A stretch of DNA of 64,000 bases, from assembly GCF_009684755.1 (NCBI RefSeq), contig NZ_BLBC01000005.1, forward strand, positions 620,001 through 684,000, written 5' to 3'. Made by a program: the position numbers and the translations under genes. The stretch's first letter is position 1. Each line of letters begins with the position of its first letter. A model generated the notes under the pieces. The model did no database searches and was not told where the DNA came from. It worked only from the letters and a program-made list of their open reading frames with translations. This stretch comes from Capnocytophaga felis (GTDB lineage Bacteria > Bacteroidota > Bacteroidia > Flavobacteriales > Flavobacteriaceae). This document shows positions 18,140 to 26,224 of the stretch, piece by piece.

Positions 18140-18766
18140 TCACTCGGAAGCCTCATCTTCAATAAAGGGAGCGTTCACATCCGTATCGTAGAATTGCTCA
18201 AAAGTTTCCCAAAAAAGGGCTTCTAATTGCACGTACATTCGACGAAGTTTGGCTCCTGTTATTTCCCCCCTCGGATTATGATTCACAAAGGATTGGATTT
18301 TCTCCTCGCATTCTTGCTTTGTAAACTTCCCCAATTCATACTGCCAAATTAGTTCATATATGGAACAGGCCTCCCCGCCAATTTGCCCAATGGATTTGTA
18401 CAACTCATCGCAAACTTTAGCCTTTTCGGTGAAATAGTCCACGTATTCCTTTTCGATGCAAAGACCTTCAAGCATTGACTCTTTGAGCTGAGTCAAAGCA
18501 TTGGTAAAGTCGATAATTCGGTTTACTGCAATATCTGCGGAAGGGAAGAGTTCCTCTTGCGAAATATCGTCTTGGTAAATCAGATTGATAAGATGCGTCA
18601 TCAACTCTGCATACTCGTCCGACTTAGGATTTTTGAACAATTGGTAACACGCATCCCGAACCTTATAAATATGCACACATCGCAACATCGCAGTAAGCAC
18701 GGCTGTTCTTACAGGACGACGCTCTTTGAACATACTTTTAGTGTACGAATACGGAGGCTTTTTCAT
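18140..18766 (-). CDS. Protein of unknown function
   Basis: A 208-residue cytoplasmic protein I cannot assign. It is almost all helical, with a basic start (KKPPYSYTKSMFKERRPVR), several Cys residues, and an acidic tail (FIEDEASE). No signal peptide, transmembrane segment or known catalytic motif. It lies downstream, on the same strand, of a truncated HU-like gene remnant; in Bacteroidota, HU-like genes of this type are often single genes in accessory stretches. Upstream is an 80-base AT-rich gap, downstream is trxB's promoter. Confidence 0.7.
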   Translation of the reverse strand: MKKPPYSYTKSMFKERRPVRTAVLTAMLRCVHIYKVRDACYQLFKNPKSDEYAELMTHLINLIYQDDISQEELFPSADIAVNRIIDFTNALTQLKESMLEGLCIEKEYVDYFTEKAKVCDELYKSIGQIGGEACSIYELIWQYELGKFTKQECEEKIQSFVNHNPRGEITGAKLRRMYVQLEALFWETFEQFYDTDVNAPFIEDEASE

Positions 18767-18848
18767 AACTGATTTGTTTTTATTTTCCGTCTATTTTGTT
18801 TTCTATTTCCGCGGTTTGGAGGTTTGTGGGGGTAGTAAAACTTTATTA

Positions 18849-18953
18849 TTATTTTTTAATTTGAAAATTGCTTTTTGCCTTTAGGGTGATTTCGCCATCG
18901 GCTTTGGCACTGGCATAAAACTTCGGTGCTTCTTTCAGATTTTGTGGATTCTT
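18849..18953 (-). pseudogene. Remnant of an HU-like DNA-binding protein gene (N-terminal piece)
   Basis: A 34-codon frame on the minus strand, without a start codon, reads KNPQNLKEAPKFYASAKADG and then EITLKAKS. The spacing of NPQ, PKFYASAK and GEITL is the hallmark N-terminus of the Bacteroidota HU-like (viral histone-like) family; the rest of the protein is missing after GEITLK. The frame begins immediately after the stop codon of the FRG-domain gene, so the 5' end of the HU-like gene appears to have been replaced or cut by that gene. Too short for certainty, but the match is specific. Confidence 0.5.
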
Positions 18954-18957
18954 TTAA

Positions 18958-20109
18958 TTAGAAATTTTCTTTTATATATTCTGCTACTTTATCTATTTCT
19001 GGGAACAATGTACTTTTATCTATTCCCAATTGAGAGAGTTCTTTTAAAATGTCTTCTTTTGATTTTGCATCAATTCCTATTTTTGTTTTAATCCATTCTG
19101 AGGGAACTTGAGGCATTGAATTAACCTCTCCTTTTAAAACTTTATTCGCATATAGACTAATTGCTTTTTCTTTTGTTCCAAAAATTAGAAAAGCTCCGTG
19201 TTGCCTTACTATACGAGGATTATCTAATTTAGGTTTGACGGCAAAAACCTTTCCTATATCATTAGTATCTATTATGGCTTGAAAGTATGATTTGTCTTCT
19301 CTTATATAATGTAATAGCTTTCCAAAGAATTTCTTATTATTATATAGTCTATCTTCCCAAATTAGTGAGTCAATTTTCCTCTCAAGTCTATCAAGTAATA
19401 TAAATATACAGCATAATTTATCTTCTTCCAAAAATCCTGCTTTATCCTCCATAAATTGTTTTATAAGAGTCTCTATTTCATTTGGATTTATATAAAAATA
19501 ATTAGGGAGGTTGTTTATTACCGATTCAAAATCAACTTTTTTTTCTAATTCTTTATCATAGCTATATACTTTATTTTTATCTTTTAACTCCGATAACTTT
19601 TCTTTATATGCTTCCATTTTATCCAAATTTCCAAAAGTGTAATAAAATTCACTATCACATTTCGCTAAATTAGCTAAAATAGTAACCCTATCACTATCAA
19701 AATAACAAGTATCTTTTTGAGAAATATCAAAAATTATTACTTCTCCATCCTTGTCTTCATTATCAACACAAGCAAAATACAGAGCCACCAACGCATTAGT
19801 TGTCAAATCTAAAATACGAGTGGGTATTCCATAGTGTTGCATCAGAACCAACGACTCTATGGTTGATTTACCATTGAAATCATAGGGAACTTTACTAATC
19901 ATTTCACGATATATCAAATGTTCATTTTCAATGAAACTATCCTTCCTATAAATTGAAGGAGTTAATTGAAAACTCTTGTCAGAATGCCCTCTGTAAAATA
20001 TATTTCCTGATGGTTGTATTTCTTTAATTTTAGAAAGATAATCTCCTATTGATTTTACATTTTCCAATGTATTTTCTTGTCCTTTTTTTCTATTTTCTTT
20101 TTTACTCAT
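18958..20109 (-). CDS. FRG domain-containing protein
   Basis: A 383-residue protein (from the ATG at 20109; ATGs at 20118 and 20127 are in frame, the latter overlapping the lepA stop). The FRG domain, named after its Phe-Arg-Gly motif, is at about residues 15-135: IFYRGHSD, then LVLMQHYGIPTRILDLTTN and ALYFAC, and the far element RQHGAFLIFG near residue 310. FRG proteins are predicted enzymes often found in phage-defence islands and mobile regions; the reaction is unknown. It is more AT-rich than lepA and trxB and lies against an HU-like gene remnant, both signs of recent acquisition. No partner gene is next to it. Confidence 0.82.
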   Translation of the reverse strand: MSKKENRKKGQENTLENVKSIGDYLSKIKEIQPSGNIFYRGHSDKSFQLTPSIYRKDSFIENEHLIYREMISKVPYDFNGKSTIESLVLMQHYGIPTRILDLTTNALVALYFACVDNEDKDGEVIIFDISQKDTCYFDSDRVTILANLAKCDSEFYYTFGNLDKMEAYKEKLSELKDKNKVYSYDKELEKKVDFESVINNLPNYFYINPNEIETLIKQFMEDKAGFLEEDKLCCIFILLDRLERKIDSLIWEDRLYNNKKFFGKLLHYIREDKSYFQAIIDTNDIGKVFAVKPKLDNPRIVRQHGAFLIFGTKEKAISLYANKVLKGEVNSMPQVPSEWIKTKIGIDAKSKEDILKELSQLGIDKSTLFPEIDKVAEYIKENF

Positions 20110-20119
20110 AAAACACATA

Positions 20120-21916
20120 CTAGTCATTAAGTTTCAACACTGCCATAAACGCACTTTGCGGCACTTCTACATTTCCGATTTGACGCATACGTTTTTTACC
20201 TTTTTTCTGTTTTTCAAGGAGTTTTCGTTTTCTAGAAATGTCGCCACCGTAACATTTGGCGGTAACGTCTTTGCGGAGAGCTTTGATGGTTTCGCGAGCG
20301 ATGATTTTCGCCCCAATAGCCGCCTGAATCGGAATGTCAAACTGCTGACGCGGAATCAGTTCGCGAAGTTTTTCACACATTTTCTTCCCAATATTATACG
20401 CATTATCGGCGTGAATCAAAGCTGAAAGGGCATCCACCGAATTGGCATTGATAAGCACATCGACTTTTACCAAATTGGAAGCTCTCATCCCGATAGGCGA
20501 ATAGTCAAACGAAGCGTAACCTTTTGATACTGTTTTTAATCGGTCGTAAAAGTCGAACACGATTTCCGCCAGTGGCATATCAAAATTCAGTTCCACACGC
20601 TCGGGCGTCAGGTACGTCTGATTGGTAATTTGTCCGCGTTTTTCGATACAAAGCGACATCACTTGCCCCACAAAATCCGCTTTGGTAATCACCGATGCCT
20701 TGATGTACGGTTCTTCCACTCTGTCCAATTTCGACGGGTCGGGAAGGTCGGAAGGGTTGTTTACTATAATCGGAGTTTCGGGGTCTTTCTTGGTGTAAGC
20801 CAGATAACTAACGTTCGGAACGGTAGTAATTACCGTCATATCGAACTCGCGTTCCAATCGCTCTTGAATGATTTCCAAATGCAACATTCCGAGGAAACCA
20901 CAACGGAAACCAAAGCCCAACGCCGCCGAACTTTCAGGAGTAAAAACCAAAGATGCATCGTTAAGTTGGAGTTTCTCCATTGAAGCCCGAAGTTCTTCAT
21001 AATCCTCTGTATCAACAGGATATATTCCTGCAAATACCATCGGTTTAACATCTTCAAATCCGTCAATGGCTTCAGTGCAACCGTTTTGAGCGAAAGTAAT
21101 CGTATCACCCACTTTCACTTCACGAGCGTCTTTAATTCCTGTGATAAGATAGCCCACATCGCCACAACCTACAAAAGGTTTAGGTACTTGATTGAGTTTG
21201 AGCGTTCCCACCTCATCGGCTTGATAAATTTTGTCGGAAGACATAAATTTGATTTTGTCATTTTTGGAAATTTTTCCGTTCATCACGCGGAAATAAGTTT
21301 CCACGCCACGAAACGGATTATAAACCGAGTCAAAAATCAGGGCTTGCAACGGAGCTTCTGGGTCGCCTTTTGGGGCAGGAATGCGTTCGATGATAGCTTC
21401 AAGGATTTGCTCCACGCCCAAACCTGTTTTTCCACTGGCGGGAATAATTTCGTCAGGGTCGCACCCCAGCAAATCGACAATATCGTCTTTCACTTCCTCA
21501 GGATTTGCTGACGGAAGGTCGATTTTATTCAAGATAGGGATAATTTCCAAATCGTTTTCCAAAGCCAAATACAGGTTAGAAATCGTCTGAGCTTGAATGC
21601 TTTGTGCGGCATCAACAATCAGTAAAGCTCCTTCACAGGCAGCAATGGAACGCGACACTTCATAAGAGAAATCCACGTGCCCTGGCGTATCGATGAGGTT
21701 CAGAATATAGGTTTCGCCTTTGTATTCGTATTCCATCTGAATGGCGTGGGACTTGATGGTGATGCCTCGCTCACGCTCTAAGTCCATATTATCAAGAAGT
21801 TGGTCTTGTTTTTCGCGTTCGGTGATGGTTTTGGTAAAGTCCAAAAGTCGGTCAGCCAGCGTACTTTTTCCGTGGTCAATGTGTGCAATGATGCAAAAAT
21901 TGCGTATGTTTTTCAT
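20120..21916 (-). CDS. lepA: Elongation factor 4 (back-translocating GTPase LepA)
   Basis: A 598-residue protein starting at the ATG at 21916 ([19 protein letters not shown]); the longer open frame upstream is not conserved. GTPase motifs are AHIDHGKST (G1), DTPGHVDF (G3) and NKIDLPSA (G4); the EF-G-like domains follow, including [14 protein letters not shown], and the LepA-specific C-terminal domain with [20 protein letters not shown]. It promotes correct ribosome movement under stress. A -7 box lies 30 bases upstream. The FRG gene follows without a gap. Confidence 0.97.
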   Translation of the reverse strand: MKNIRNFCIIAHIDHGKSTLADRLLDFTKTITEREKQDQLLDNMDLERERGITIKSHAIQMEYEYKGETYILNLIDTPGHVDFSYEVSRSIAACEGALLIVDAAQSIQAQTISNLYLALENDLEIIPILNKIDLPSANPEEVKDDIVDLLGCDPDEIIPASGKTGLGVEQILEAIIERIPAPKGDPEAPLQALIFDSVYNPFRGVETYFRVMNGKISKNDKIKFMSSDKIYQADEVGTLKLNQVPKPFVGCGDVGYLITGIKDAREVKVGDTITFAQNGCTEAIDGFEDVKPMVFAGIYPVDTEDYEELRASMEKLQLNDASLVFTPESSAALGFGFRCGFLGMLHLEIIQERLEREFDMTVITTVPNVSYLAYTKKDPETPIIVNNPSDLPDPSKLDRVEEPYIKASVITKADFVGQVMSLCIEKRGQITNQTYLTPERVELNFDMPLAEIVFDFYDRLKTVSKGYASFDYSPIGMRASNLVKVDVLINANSVDALSALIHADNAYNIGKKMCEKLRELIPRQQFDIPIQAAIGAKIIARETIKALRKDVTAKCYGGDISRKRKLLEKQKKGKKRMRQIGNVEVPQSAFMAVLKLND

Positions 21917-21945
21917 TTCTCTTGTTTTCAATTTGTTGTAATTGG

Positions 21946-21953
21946 CAAAGATA
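21946..21953 (-). promoter_or_regulatory. -7 box for lepA
   Basis: TATCTTTG on the minus strand, 29 bases before the lepA ATG. A TTTGC lies only 11 bases further upstream, which is too near for a standard -33 box. Confidence 0.5.
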
Positions 21954-22037
21954 CGAAAAAAGTGCAAAGGAAAAAGAAGAAAAATAAAAAGCAGAGAAAA
22001 ATCTCTGCCTGAACTTATTCTATAAATTTTACGCAAA

Positions 22038-22070
22038 AAAAATCCGCTTCTGTTTTAGAAACGGATTTTT
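22038..22070 (-). terminator. Terminator after rpsU
   Basis: A 9-bp stem (22038-22046 with 22062-22070) extended by four more pairs after a mismatch; on the minus strand it ends in a T-run. It separates rpsU from lepA. Confidence 0.8.
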
Positions 22071-22088
22071 AATTTATCTTTAAAATGA

Positions 22089-22283
22089 CTAAACTTCCTC
22101 TTGATCTCTCAAATATTGGATGTATCGAGCTTTTTGTAGTTCATTTCTTCTCTTTACAGAATTTTTTGTAAAATGCTGTTTCTCACGAAGTTTACGAACA
22201 ACTCCCGTTCTGTCAAATTTTCTTTTGTAACGTTTTAACGCTTTGTCGATGCTTTCGCCGTCTTTTACTGGTATTATTAACAT
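22089..22283 (-). CDS. rpsU: Small ribosomal subunit protein bS21
   Basis: A 64-residue protein with the bS21 pattern: GESIDKALKRYKRKFDRTGV, then LREKQHFTKNSVKRR and a C-terminal tail IQYLRDQEEV. In Flavobacteriia bS21 sits over the 3' end of 16S rRNA and hides the anti-Shine-Dalgarno sequence, which explains why most genes here have no Shine-Dalgarno site. The rpsU leader itself carries a full one (separate entry). It has its own promoter and terminator, so it is monocistronic. Confidence 0.96.
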   Translation of the reverse strand: MLIIPVKDGESIDKALKRYKRKFDRTGVVRKLREKQHFTKNSVKRRNELQKARYIQYLRDQEEV

Positions 22284-22291
22284 AATCTATA

Positions 22292-22299
22292 CACCTCCT
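22292..22299 (-). promoter_or_regulatory. Perfect Shine-Dalgarno site of rpsU, likely autoregulatory
   Basis: On the minus strand AGGAGGTG, fully complementary to the 16S 3' end, lies 8 bases before the rpsU ATG. None of the other real starts that I inspected has such a site. Ribosomes lacking bS21 expose the anti-Shine-Dalgarno and would translate this mRNA best, giving negative feedback by bS21. Confidence 0.85.
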
Positions 22300-22312
22300 C
22301 TCATTTGGGGTG

Positions 22313-22343
22313 CAAATATCCACTTTTTTTTTGAAACTCACAA
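22313..22343 (-). promoter_or_regulatory. Promoter for rpsU
   Basis: On the minus strand: TTG (22341-22343), 20-base spacer, GATATTTG (22313-22320), one base away from TAnnTTTG. The predicted leader is short, about 25 bases, and holds the Shine-Dalgarno site. Confidence 0.65.
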
Positions 22344-22391
22344 ATTTTACACGAAAAATCAAGTTTAAAACACGAAATTTCCTCAAGAAAA

Positions 22392-23057
22392 CTATTTTTC
22401 TTCCTTTGAAATGATTATTAGTTCATTGCTTCCTTCCACATTTGAAATTACTTTTACAAAATTCGTTTGTTGGCAAAATTCGATAAAATCTGCGTTCCTT
22501 TCGGCTTGCTTCTTATTGTTTTTCATTGTGTTGAACAATATTTTTCCGTTGGAAGTCAACAAAGAAAGTGCTTGATTTATAAACTTTTGGGAAAACAAAA
22601 ATTCAGGCATCATATCATCTTGAAAAATATCAATGATAATCAAATCATATTTTGATTTTGTTTTTTGTACAAACTGCTGAGCATCATCAATAATAATTTC
22701 CAAATTGTTGATTCTGTCAAGATTAAAATAGGTTTTCGCCACATTAACAATCTCTGTATCAATATCAACTGCCGTTATTTTCTTCTTGTAACCAATCTCA
22801 TCAACCAAAGTTTTTACAACGCTTCCTCCTGCCAAACCCAAAACCAAAATGTTTTGCATTTTTTGTACTCCAGAAAAACCTATCTTCCTCAAACCCAATC
22901 GCAAAATTCGCTGCAAACTTCCGTAAGAATAATTTGTATTAGGCGTATCCAAAACCAAACGCCCACCCCGCATCACCACATCAATTGATTTATTGATTGA
23001 CGATTTTTGTTTGTGAACGGTAATAGGAATAATATAACTGAGTAGCTTTTTAAACAT
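22392..23057 (-). CDS. Spermidine synthase-like SAM/dcSAM-dependent protein
   Basis: A 221-residue protein with the Rossmann core of polyamine aminopropyltransferases: ILVLGLAGGSVVKTL (cofactor loop, about residues 70-84), ITAVDIDTEIVNVAKTYF, DAQQFVQ and YDLIIIDIFQDDMMPEFLF. It is shorter than SpeE (about 280) and lacks the usual N-terminal beta domain and the GGxDG catalytic loop, so true spermidine synthesis is doubtful; methyltransferase-like proteins of this type are widespread and of unknown role. It starts 21 bases after the lpxH stop and is probably co-transcribed with it. Confidence 0.75.
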   Translation of the reverse strand: MFKKLLSYIIPITVHKQKSSINKSIDVVMRGGRLVLDTPNTNYSYGSLQRILRLGLRKIGFSGVQKMQNILVLGLAGGSVVKTLVDEIGYKKKITAVDIDTEIVNVAKTYFNLDRINNLEIIIDDAQQFVQKTKSKYDLIIIDIFQDDMMPEFLFSQKFINQALSLLTSNGKILFNTMKNNKKQAERNADFIEFCQQTNFVKVISNVEGSNELIIISKEEK

Positions 23058-23078
23058 CAGAATGGTTGCGGATTTGTG

Positions 23079-23837
23079 TTAGTGTTTTTCCAAATTCATT
23101 TTCTCTCCATCGAACACGGCATACGTAAAATAATGTATCCAATCACCGGTGTTTATGTATTTGGAAGTATCGGAAAGTGCAATTTCCAAAGGCAAATGCC
23201 GATGCCCGAACAGAAAATAATCGTAGTGCTTAAGGGTCAATTTGCGTTTGCAGTATTGCACCAACCACTCATTATCTTCTCCTAAAAATTTTACATCTTC
23301 ATCGCCAGAAATCAATTTATTTTTTACAGAAAGATACTGTGCCAATCGCACCCCAATATCCGGATGTAACCACCTGAAAAACCATTTTGCCACCGGATTG
23401 GTAAACACTTTTTTCATCCGTTTAAAACCTTTGTCGCCCGGTCCGAGTCCGTCTCCGTGCCCTACCAGAAAACGCTTCCCGTTGCATTCAAATTCCAGCG
23501 GTTTATAAAAAACGGGAATATTCAATTCTTTCTGAAAATAATCACGCATCCACAAATCGTGATTCCCAACGAAGAAATAAATCGGGATTCCTTTATCGGT
23601 CAACGAAGCTAATTTCCCTAACGTTCGTACAAACCCCTTCGGAACCACCGTTTTATATTCGAACCAAAAATCGAACAAATCCCCGAGCAGAAAAATCGCC
23701 CCTGCATCGGCTTCAATCTTGTCGAGCCACCGCACAAAAGCCAATTCCCGCTTGCGACTTGCCACGAAATCAGGTGCTCCCAAATGATTATCAGAAGCGA
23801 AATAAATCTTTTTATCGGAAAGTAATTCTATGTTCAA
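23079..23837 (-). CDS. lpxH: UDP-2,3-diacylglucosamine diphosphatase
   Basis: A metallophosphoesterase of lipid A biosynthesis that releases UMP to form lipid X at the inner membrane. All metal-binding motifs are present: SDNHLG, LLGDLFDFWFE, VGNHDLWM, VGHGDGLGPG and FGHRHLPLE. No ATG exists in frame before the conserved first strand KKIYFASDNH; I place the start at the TTG at 23837 (252 residues). A TTG at 23894 would add 19 residues encoded entirely by repeat-like DNA. The upstream repeat element may have displaced the original start. Order on this strand is queD, lpxH, spermidine synthase-like gene. Confidence 0.88.
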   Translation of the reverse strand: MNIELLSDKKIYFASDNHLGAPDFVASRKRELAFVRWLDKIEADAGAIFLLGDLFDFWFEYKTVVPKGFVRTLGKLASLTDKGIPIYFFVGNHDLWMRDYFQKELNIPVFYKPLEFECNGKRFLVGHGDGLGPGDKGFKRMKKVFTNPVAKWFFRWLHPDIGVRLAQYLSVKNKLISGDEDVKFLGEDNEWLVQYCKRKLTLKHYDYFLFGHRHLPLEIALSDTSKYINTGDWIHYFTYAVFDGEKMNLEKH

Positions 23838-23977
23838 AGTTAAAAGGATAAAGTTAAAAGGATAAAGAACAAAGAGCCAAGGGAAAAGGGACAAGAAACA
23901 AGGATAAAAAACAAAGTTTAAAAGGATAAAGAACCAAAGGCAAATCTACCTCATCATCCTTTGCATATTGCCTATTC
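23838..23977. repeat. A-rich word repeat element between queD and lpxH
   Basis: About 140 bases made of imprecise copies of AAAGGATAAAG, AAAGAACAAAG and GTTAAAAGG, ending with ATATTGCCTATTC next to the queD stop codon. The same words, in the same position relative to genes, occur at 52515-52679. No open frame of its own and no transposase. Confidence 0.7.
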
Positions 23978-24430
23978 TTACGGATTGTCCGAAGCAAACC
24001 ATTCGGCGTAAGAGCTTTCCGTTTCTTGCAAACGAAGCGAAAATAAAGCTACATTTTCAGGCAAATATTTTTTGATACGCTCAGCAAAATCGACCACCAA
24101 ATTTTCACTCGTAGGCTGATAATCCACCAAAATAATATGATGCCCTTTGGCTTTCAGCTCATTTGCCAACTCCAAATGTGGTGAATTGGCATTGAAAATC
24201 ATCGTATGGTCAAATTCGTCAATGATTTCCCGCTTTACGATGCGTTTCAAATCGCCAAAATCAATCACCATTCCGTGTTTTACATCGTTGGGATTATCTA
24301 TGGGCGTGCCAATCACGGTAACGTGCAATTTGTAACTGTGTCCGTGCAGGTTTTTACATTTTCCGTCATAACCGTACAAAGCGTGTCCCGCCTCGAACTC
24401 AAATTTTTTGGTAATGCGTATTTTTGTCAT
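23978..24430 (-). CDS. queD: 6-carboxytetrahydropterin synthase
   Basis: A 150-residue protein starting at the ATG at 24430 (MTKIRITKKFEFEAGH); the longer upstream frame is not conserved. Zinc ligands are EAGH and LHGHSY, the catalytic Cys is in GKCKNLHGH, and VIDFGDLKRIV and EFDHTMI are family motifs. It converts dihydroneopterin triphosphate to 6-carboxytetrahydropterin for queuosine/preQ0 synthesis. queC and queE are not in the window. It is the first gene of a probable operon with lpxH. Confidence 0.93.
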   Translation of the reverse strand: MTKIRITKKFEFEAGHALYGYDGKCKNLHGHSYKLHVTVIGTPIDNPNDVKHGMVIDFGDLKRIVKREIIDEFDHTMIFNANSPHLELANELKAKGHHIILVDYQPTSENLVVDFAERIKKYLPENVALFSLRLQETESSYAEWFASDNP

Positions 24431-24580
24431 CTTTTCAACATTAATTTGAAGCCGTAAAAGTAGCGAAAAAAGGTGAATGTAGCAAAATATTAATCTTTTT
24501 GAAGAGAATGACTTGGAACAAATTGCCTTCTTTTTATAAACTTTTTCACTACAAAACATCAATTATCCATTAAATTTTCC

Positions 24581-24588
24581 TATTTTTG
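24581..24588 (+). promoter_or_regulatory. -7 box for the DinB-like gene
   Basis: TATTTTTG, 25 bases before the ATG at 24614. Confidence 0.5.
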
Positions 24589-24613
24589 CGACAATAACCT
24601 ATTAGAACAAATT

Positions 24614-25081
24614 ATGTTACTAACAAAACAAACCTTTGAGCTACATAAAGCTACACGTTCAAACCTTTTAAATTATCTGGAAAATTTATCACCTGAAAAA
24701 TTAGCAAAAATCCCAAATAATTTTCGCAACAACGTTTTTTGGAATATCGCTCATTGCATTGTTACTCAACAACTTTTGTGCTACAAACTCAGCGGAATTA
24801 CCCCTTTGGTTTCCGATGATTTTATAAACACTTACAGAAAAGGAACTGCTCCTGACGGGCATATTCCTTCAGAAGAAGAAATCAAAAATCTGAAAGAATT
24901 ACTTCTTTCTACACAAGAACAACTTCAAAAAGACTACAAAAAGGGTATTTTTAAAGAATTTAACACATATATGACCAGCTATGGTTTTGAGCTCAATTCC
25001 GTAGAAGACGCTATTAATTTTAATAATACCCACGAAAGTATGCATTTAGGCTCGGTAATTGCCTTGAATTATTTTCTTTAG
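24614..25081 (+). CDS. DinB superfamily protein
   Basis: A 155-residue four-helix-bundle protein of the DinB/YfiT type. The metal-binding His triad is visible in WNIAHCIVTQQ (near residue 47) and in NNTHESMHLGSV (near residues 139 and 143). Members are metal-dependent transferases, often thiol (bacillithiol, mycothiol) S-transferases, but the substrate cannot be deduced. It has its own promoter box and is followed after 50 bases by the phosphate transporter gene. Confidence 0.82.
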   Translation: MLLTKQTFELHKATRSNLLNYLENLSPEKLAKIPNNFRNNVFWNIAHCIVTQQLLCYKLSGITPLVSDDFINTYRKGTAPDGHIPSEEEIKNLKELLLSTQEQLQKDYKKGIFKEFNTYMTSYGFELNSVEDAINFNNTHESMHLGSVIALNYFL

Positions 25082-25131
25082 AATTTAAACCCAGCATTTT
25101 ATCGTTTATTTAAAGATTTGAAGATAAAAAG

Positions 25132-26178
25132 ATGGCACCCATTTATAACCAATTACTAATACCCTATCTCATAGCAATGGCTCTTGCCATAACTATGGGT
25201 GGAAGTGGCACAGCGCCTGCATTTTCAGCAAGTTACGGAGCAAATGTAATAAGAAAAAGTTTAATACCGGGAATTTTTGGCATCGCAGTTTTTTTAGGAG
25301 CTTTTGTTGCCGGAAAAAATACAGCTACAACAATGGGAAATGGTATTTTACCCGCTAACTATATGACTTTCACGGCTGTATCTGTAGCTTTGCTTTCCAT
25401 TGCGATAACACTTTTGATAGCTAACATTTCAGGAATTCCTCAATCAACAAGCCAGGCGGCTGTTCTTGCTTTTGCAGCTCCTTCTCTATATTTCAATCAG
25501 TTAGATTCCGAAAAATTGTTTTACGAAATTATTCCTGCTTGGTTTATTCTTCCTGTTATTTCGTACTTTTTGAGTTATTTGTGCGGAAAATATATCTACA
25601 AACCTATGCGGAGAAGAGGATTTACTATGCAAAGAGCTCAAAATGAAAACCTTAAACCCGTTTGGAATACTATTTTGATTGTGATGTCAATTTATGTGTC
25701 TTTCTCCATTGGTTCGAACAACGTTGCTAATGGTGCAGGACCTATTGCAGCAATGACTATCAATGAGTTAGAATTACAAAATGAAAATGATTTTATGGTT
25801 ATTTTGATATTATCTTCATTAATTGTTGCTCCTTGTTTTGGTATTGGAAGCTCTCTGTTTGGTCATAAAATTGTAAAAAACACAGGAAAAGAAATCATTC
25901 TTTTCGGAAAATTTGAAGCTGTTATAATTGCTTTTATATCAGGAAGTTTACTCCTTTTAGCTTCTGTAACGAAAGGAATTCCATCATCGTTGGTACAGGT
26001 AAATGTAGCCGCTATTTTAGGAATTGGTGTTGCAAAAATGGGGACTAAAAATATCTTTAACAAAACCCAAGTAAAACGCTTTTTCACTATGTGGATGATT
26101 GCACCAATTATCTCTTTTTTACTATCACTTTTATTGATTTATCTCGCTGATATGGGTGGATTTATACACAATCATTAA
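25132..26178 (+). CDS. Inorganic phosphate transporter, Pit family
   Basis: A 348-residue membrane protein with about 10 predicted helices and two Pit repeats. The signature segments are MGGSGTAPAFSASYGANVIR near the start, GIPQSTSQAAV, and the second-half SIGSNNVANGAGPIAAM. Pit proteins take up phosphate (often as metal-phosphate) driven by protons or sodium; some flavobacterial members may carry sulfate instead. No PhoU-like regulator gene is adjacent. A terminator follows the stop codon. Confidence 0.85.
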   Translation: MAPIYNQLLIPYLIAMALAITMGGSGTAPAFSASYGANVIRKSLIPGIFGIAVFLGAFVAGKNTATTMGNGILPANYMTFTAVSVALLSIAITLLIANISGIPQSTSQAAVLAFAAPSLYFNQLDSEKLFYEIIPAWFILPVISYFLSYLCGKYIYKPMRRRGFTMQRAQNENLKPVWNTILIVMSIYVSFSIGSNNVANGAGPIAAMTINELELQNENDFMVILILSSLIVAPCFGIGSSLFGHKIVKNTGKEIILFGKFEAVIIAFISGSLLLLASVTKGIPSSLVQVNVAAILGIGVAKMGTKNIFNKTQVKRFFTMWMIAPIISFLLSLLLIYLADMGGFIHNH

Positions 26179-26182
26179 TAAA

Positions 26183-26214
26183 AAAAGTGACAAAGCATTT
26201 GCTTCATCACTTTT
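26183..26214. terminator. Bidirectional terminator after the Pit gene
   Basis: Stem AAAAGTGA with TCACTTTT (26183-26190 with 26207-26214) plus inner pairing, between the Pit gene and the convergent dehydrogenase gene. Confidence 0.75.
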
Positions 26215-26224
26215 ATGTTTATAT

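Noticed and set aside
20110-22036. Longer LepA with 40 extra N-terminal residues
   Set aside because: The extension is low-complexity and hydrophobic, contains the promoter box, and the conserved MKNIRNFC start lies at 21916.
22392-23057. Functional spermidine synthase speE
   Set aside because: The N-terminal domain and the usual catalytic loop are not visible; only the Rossmann core matches.
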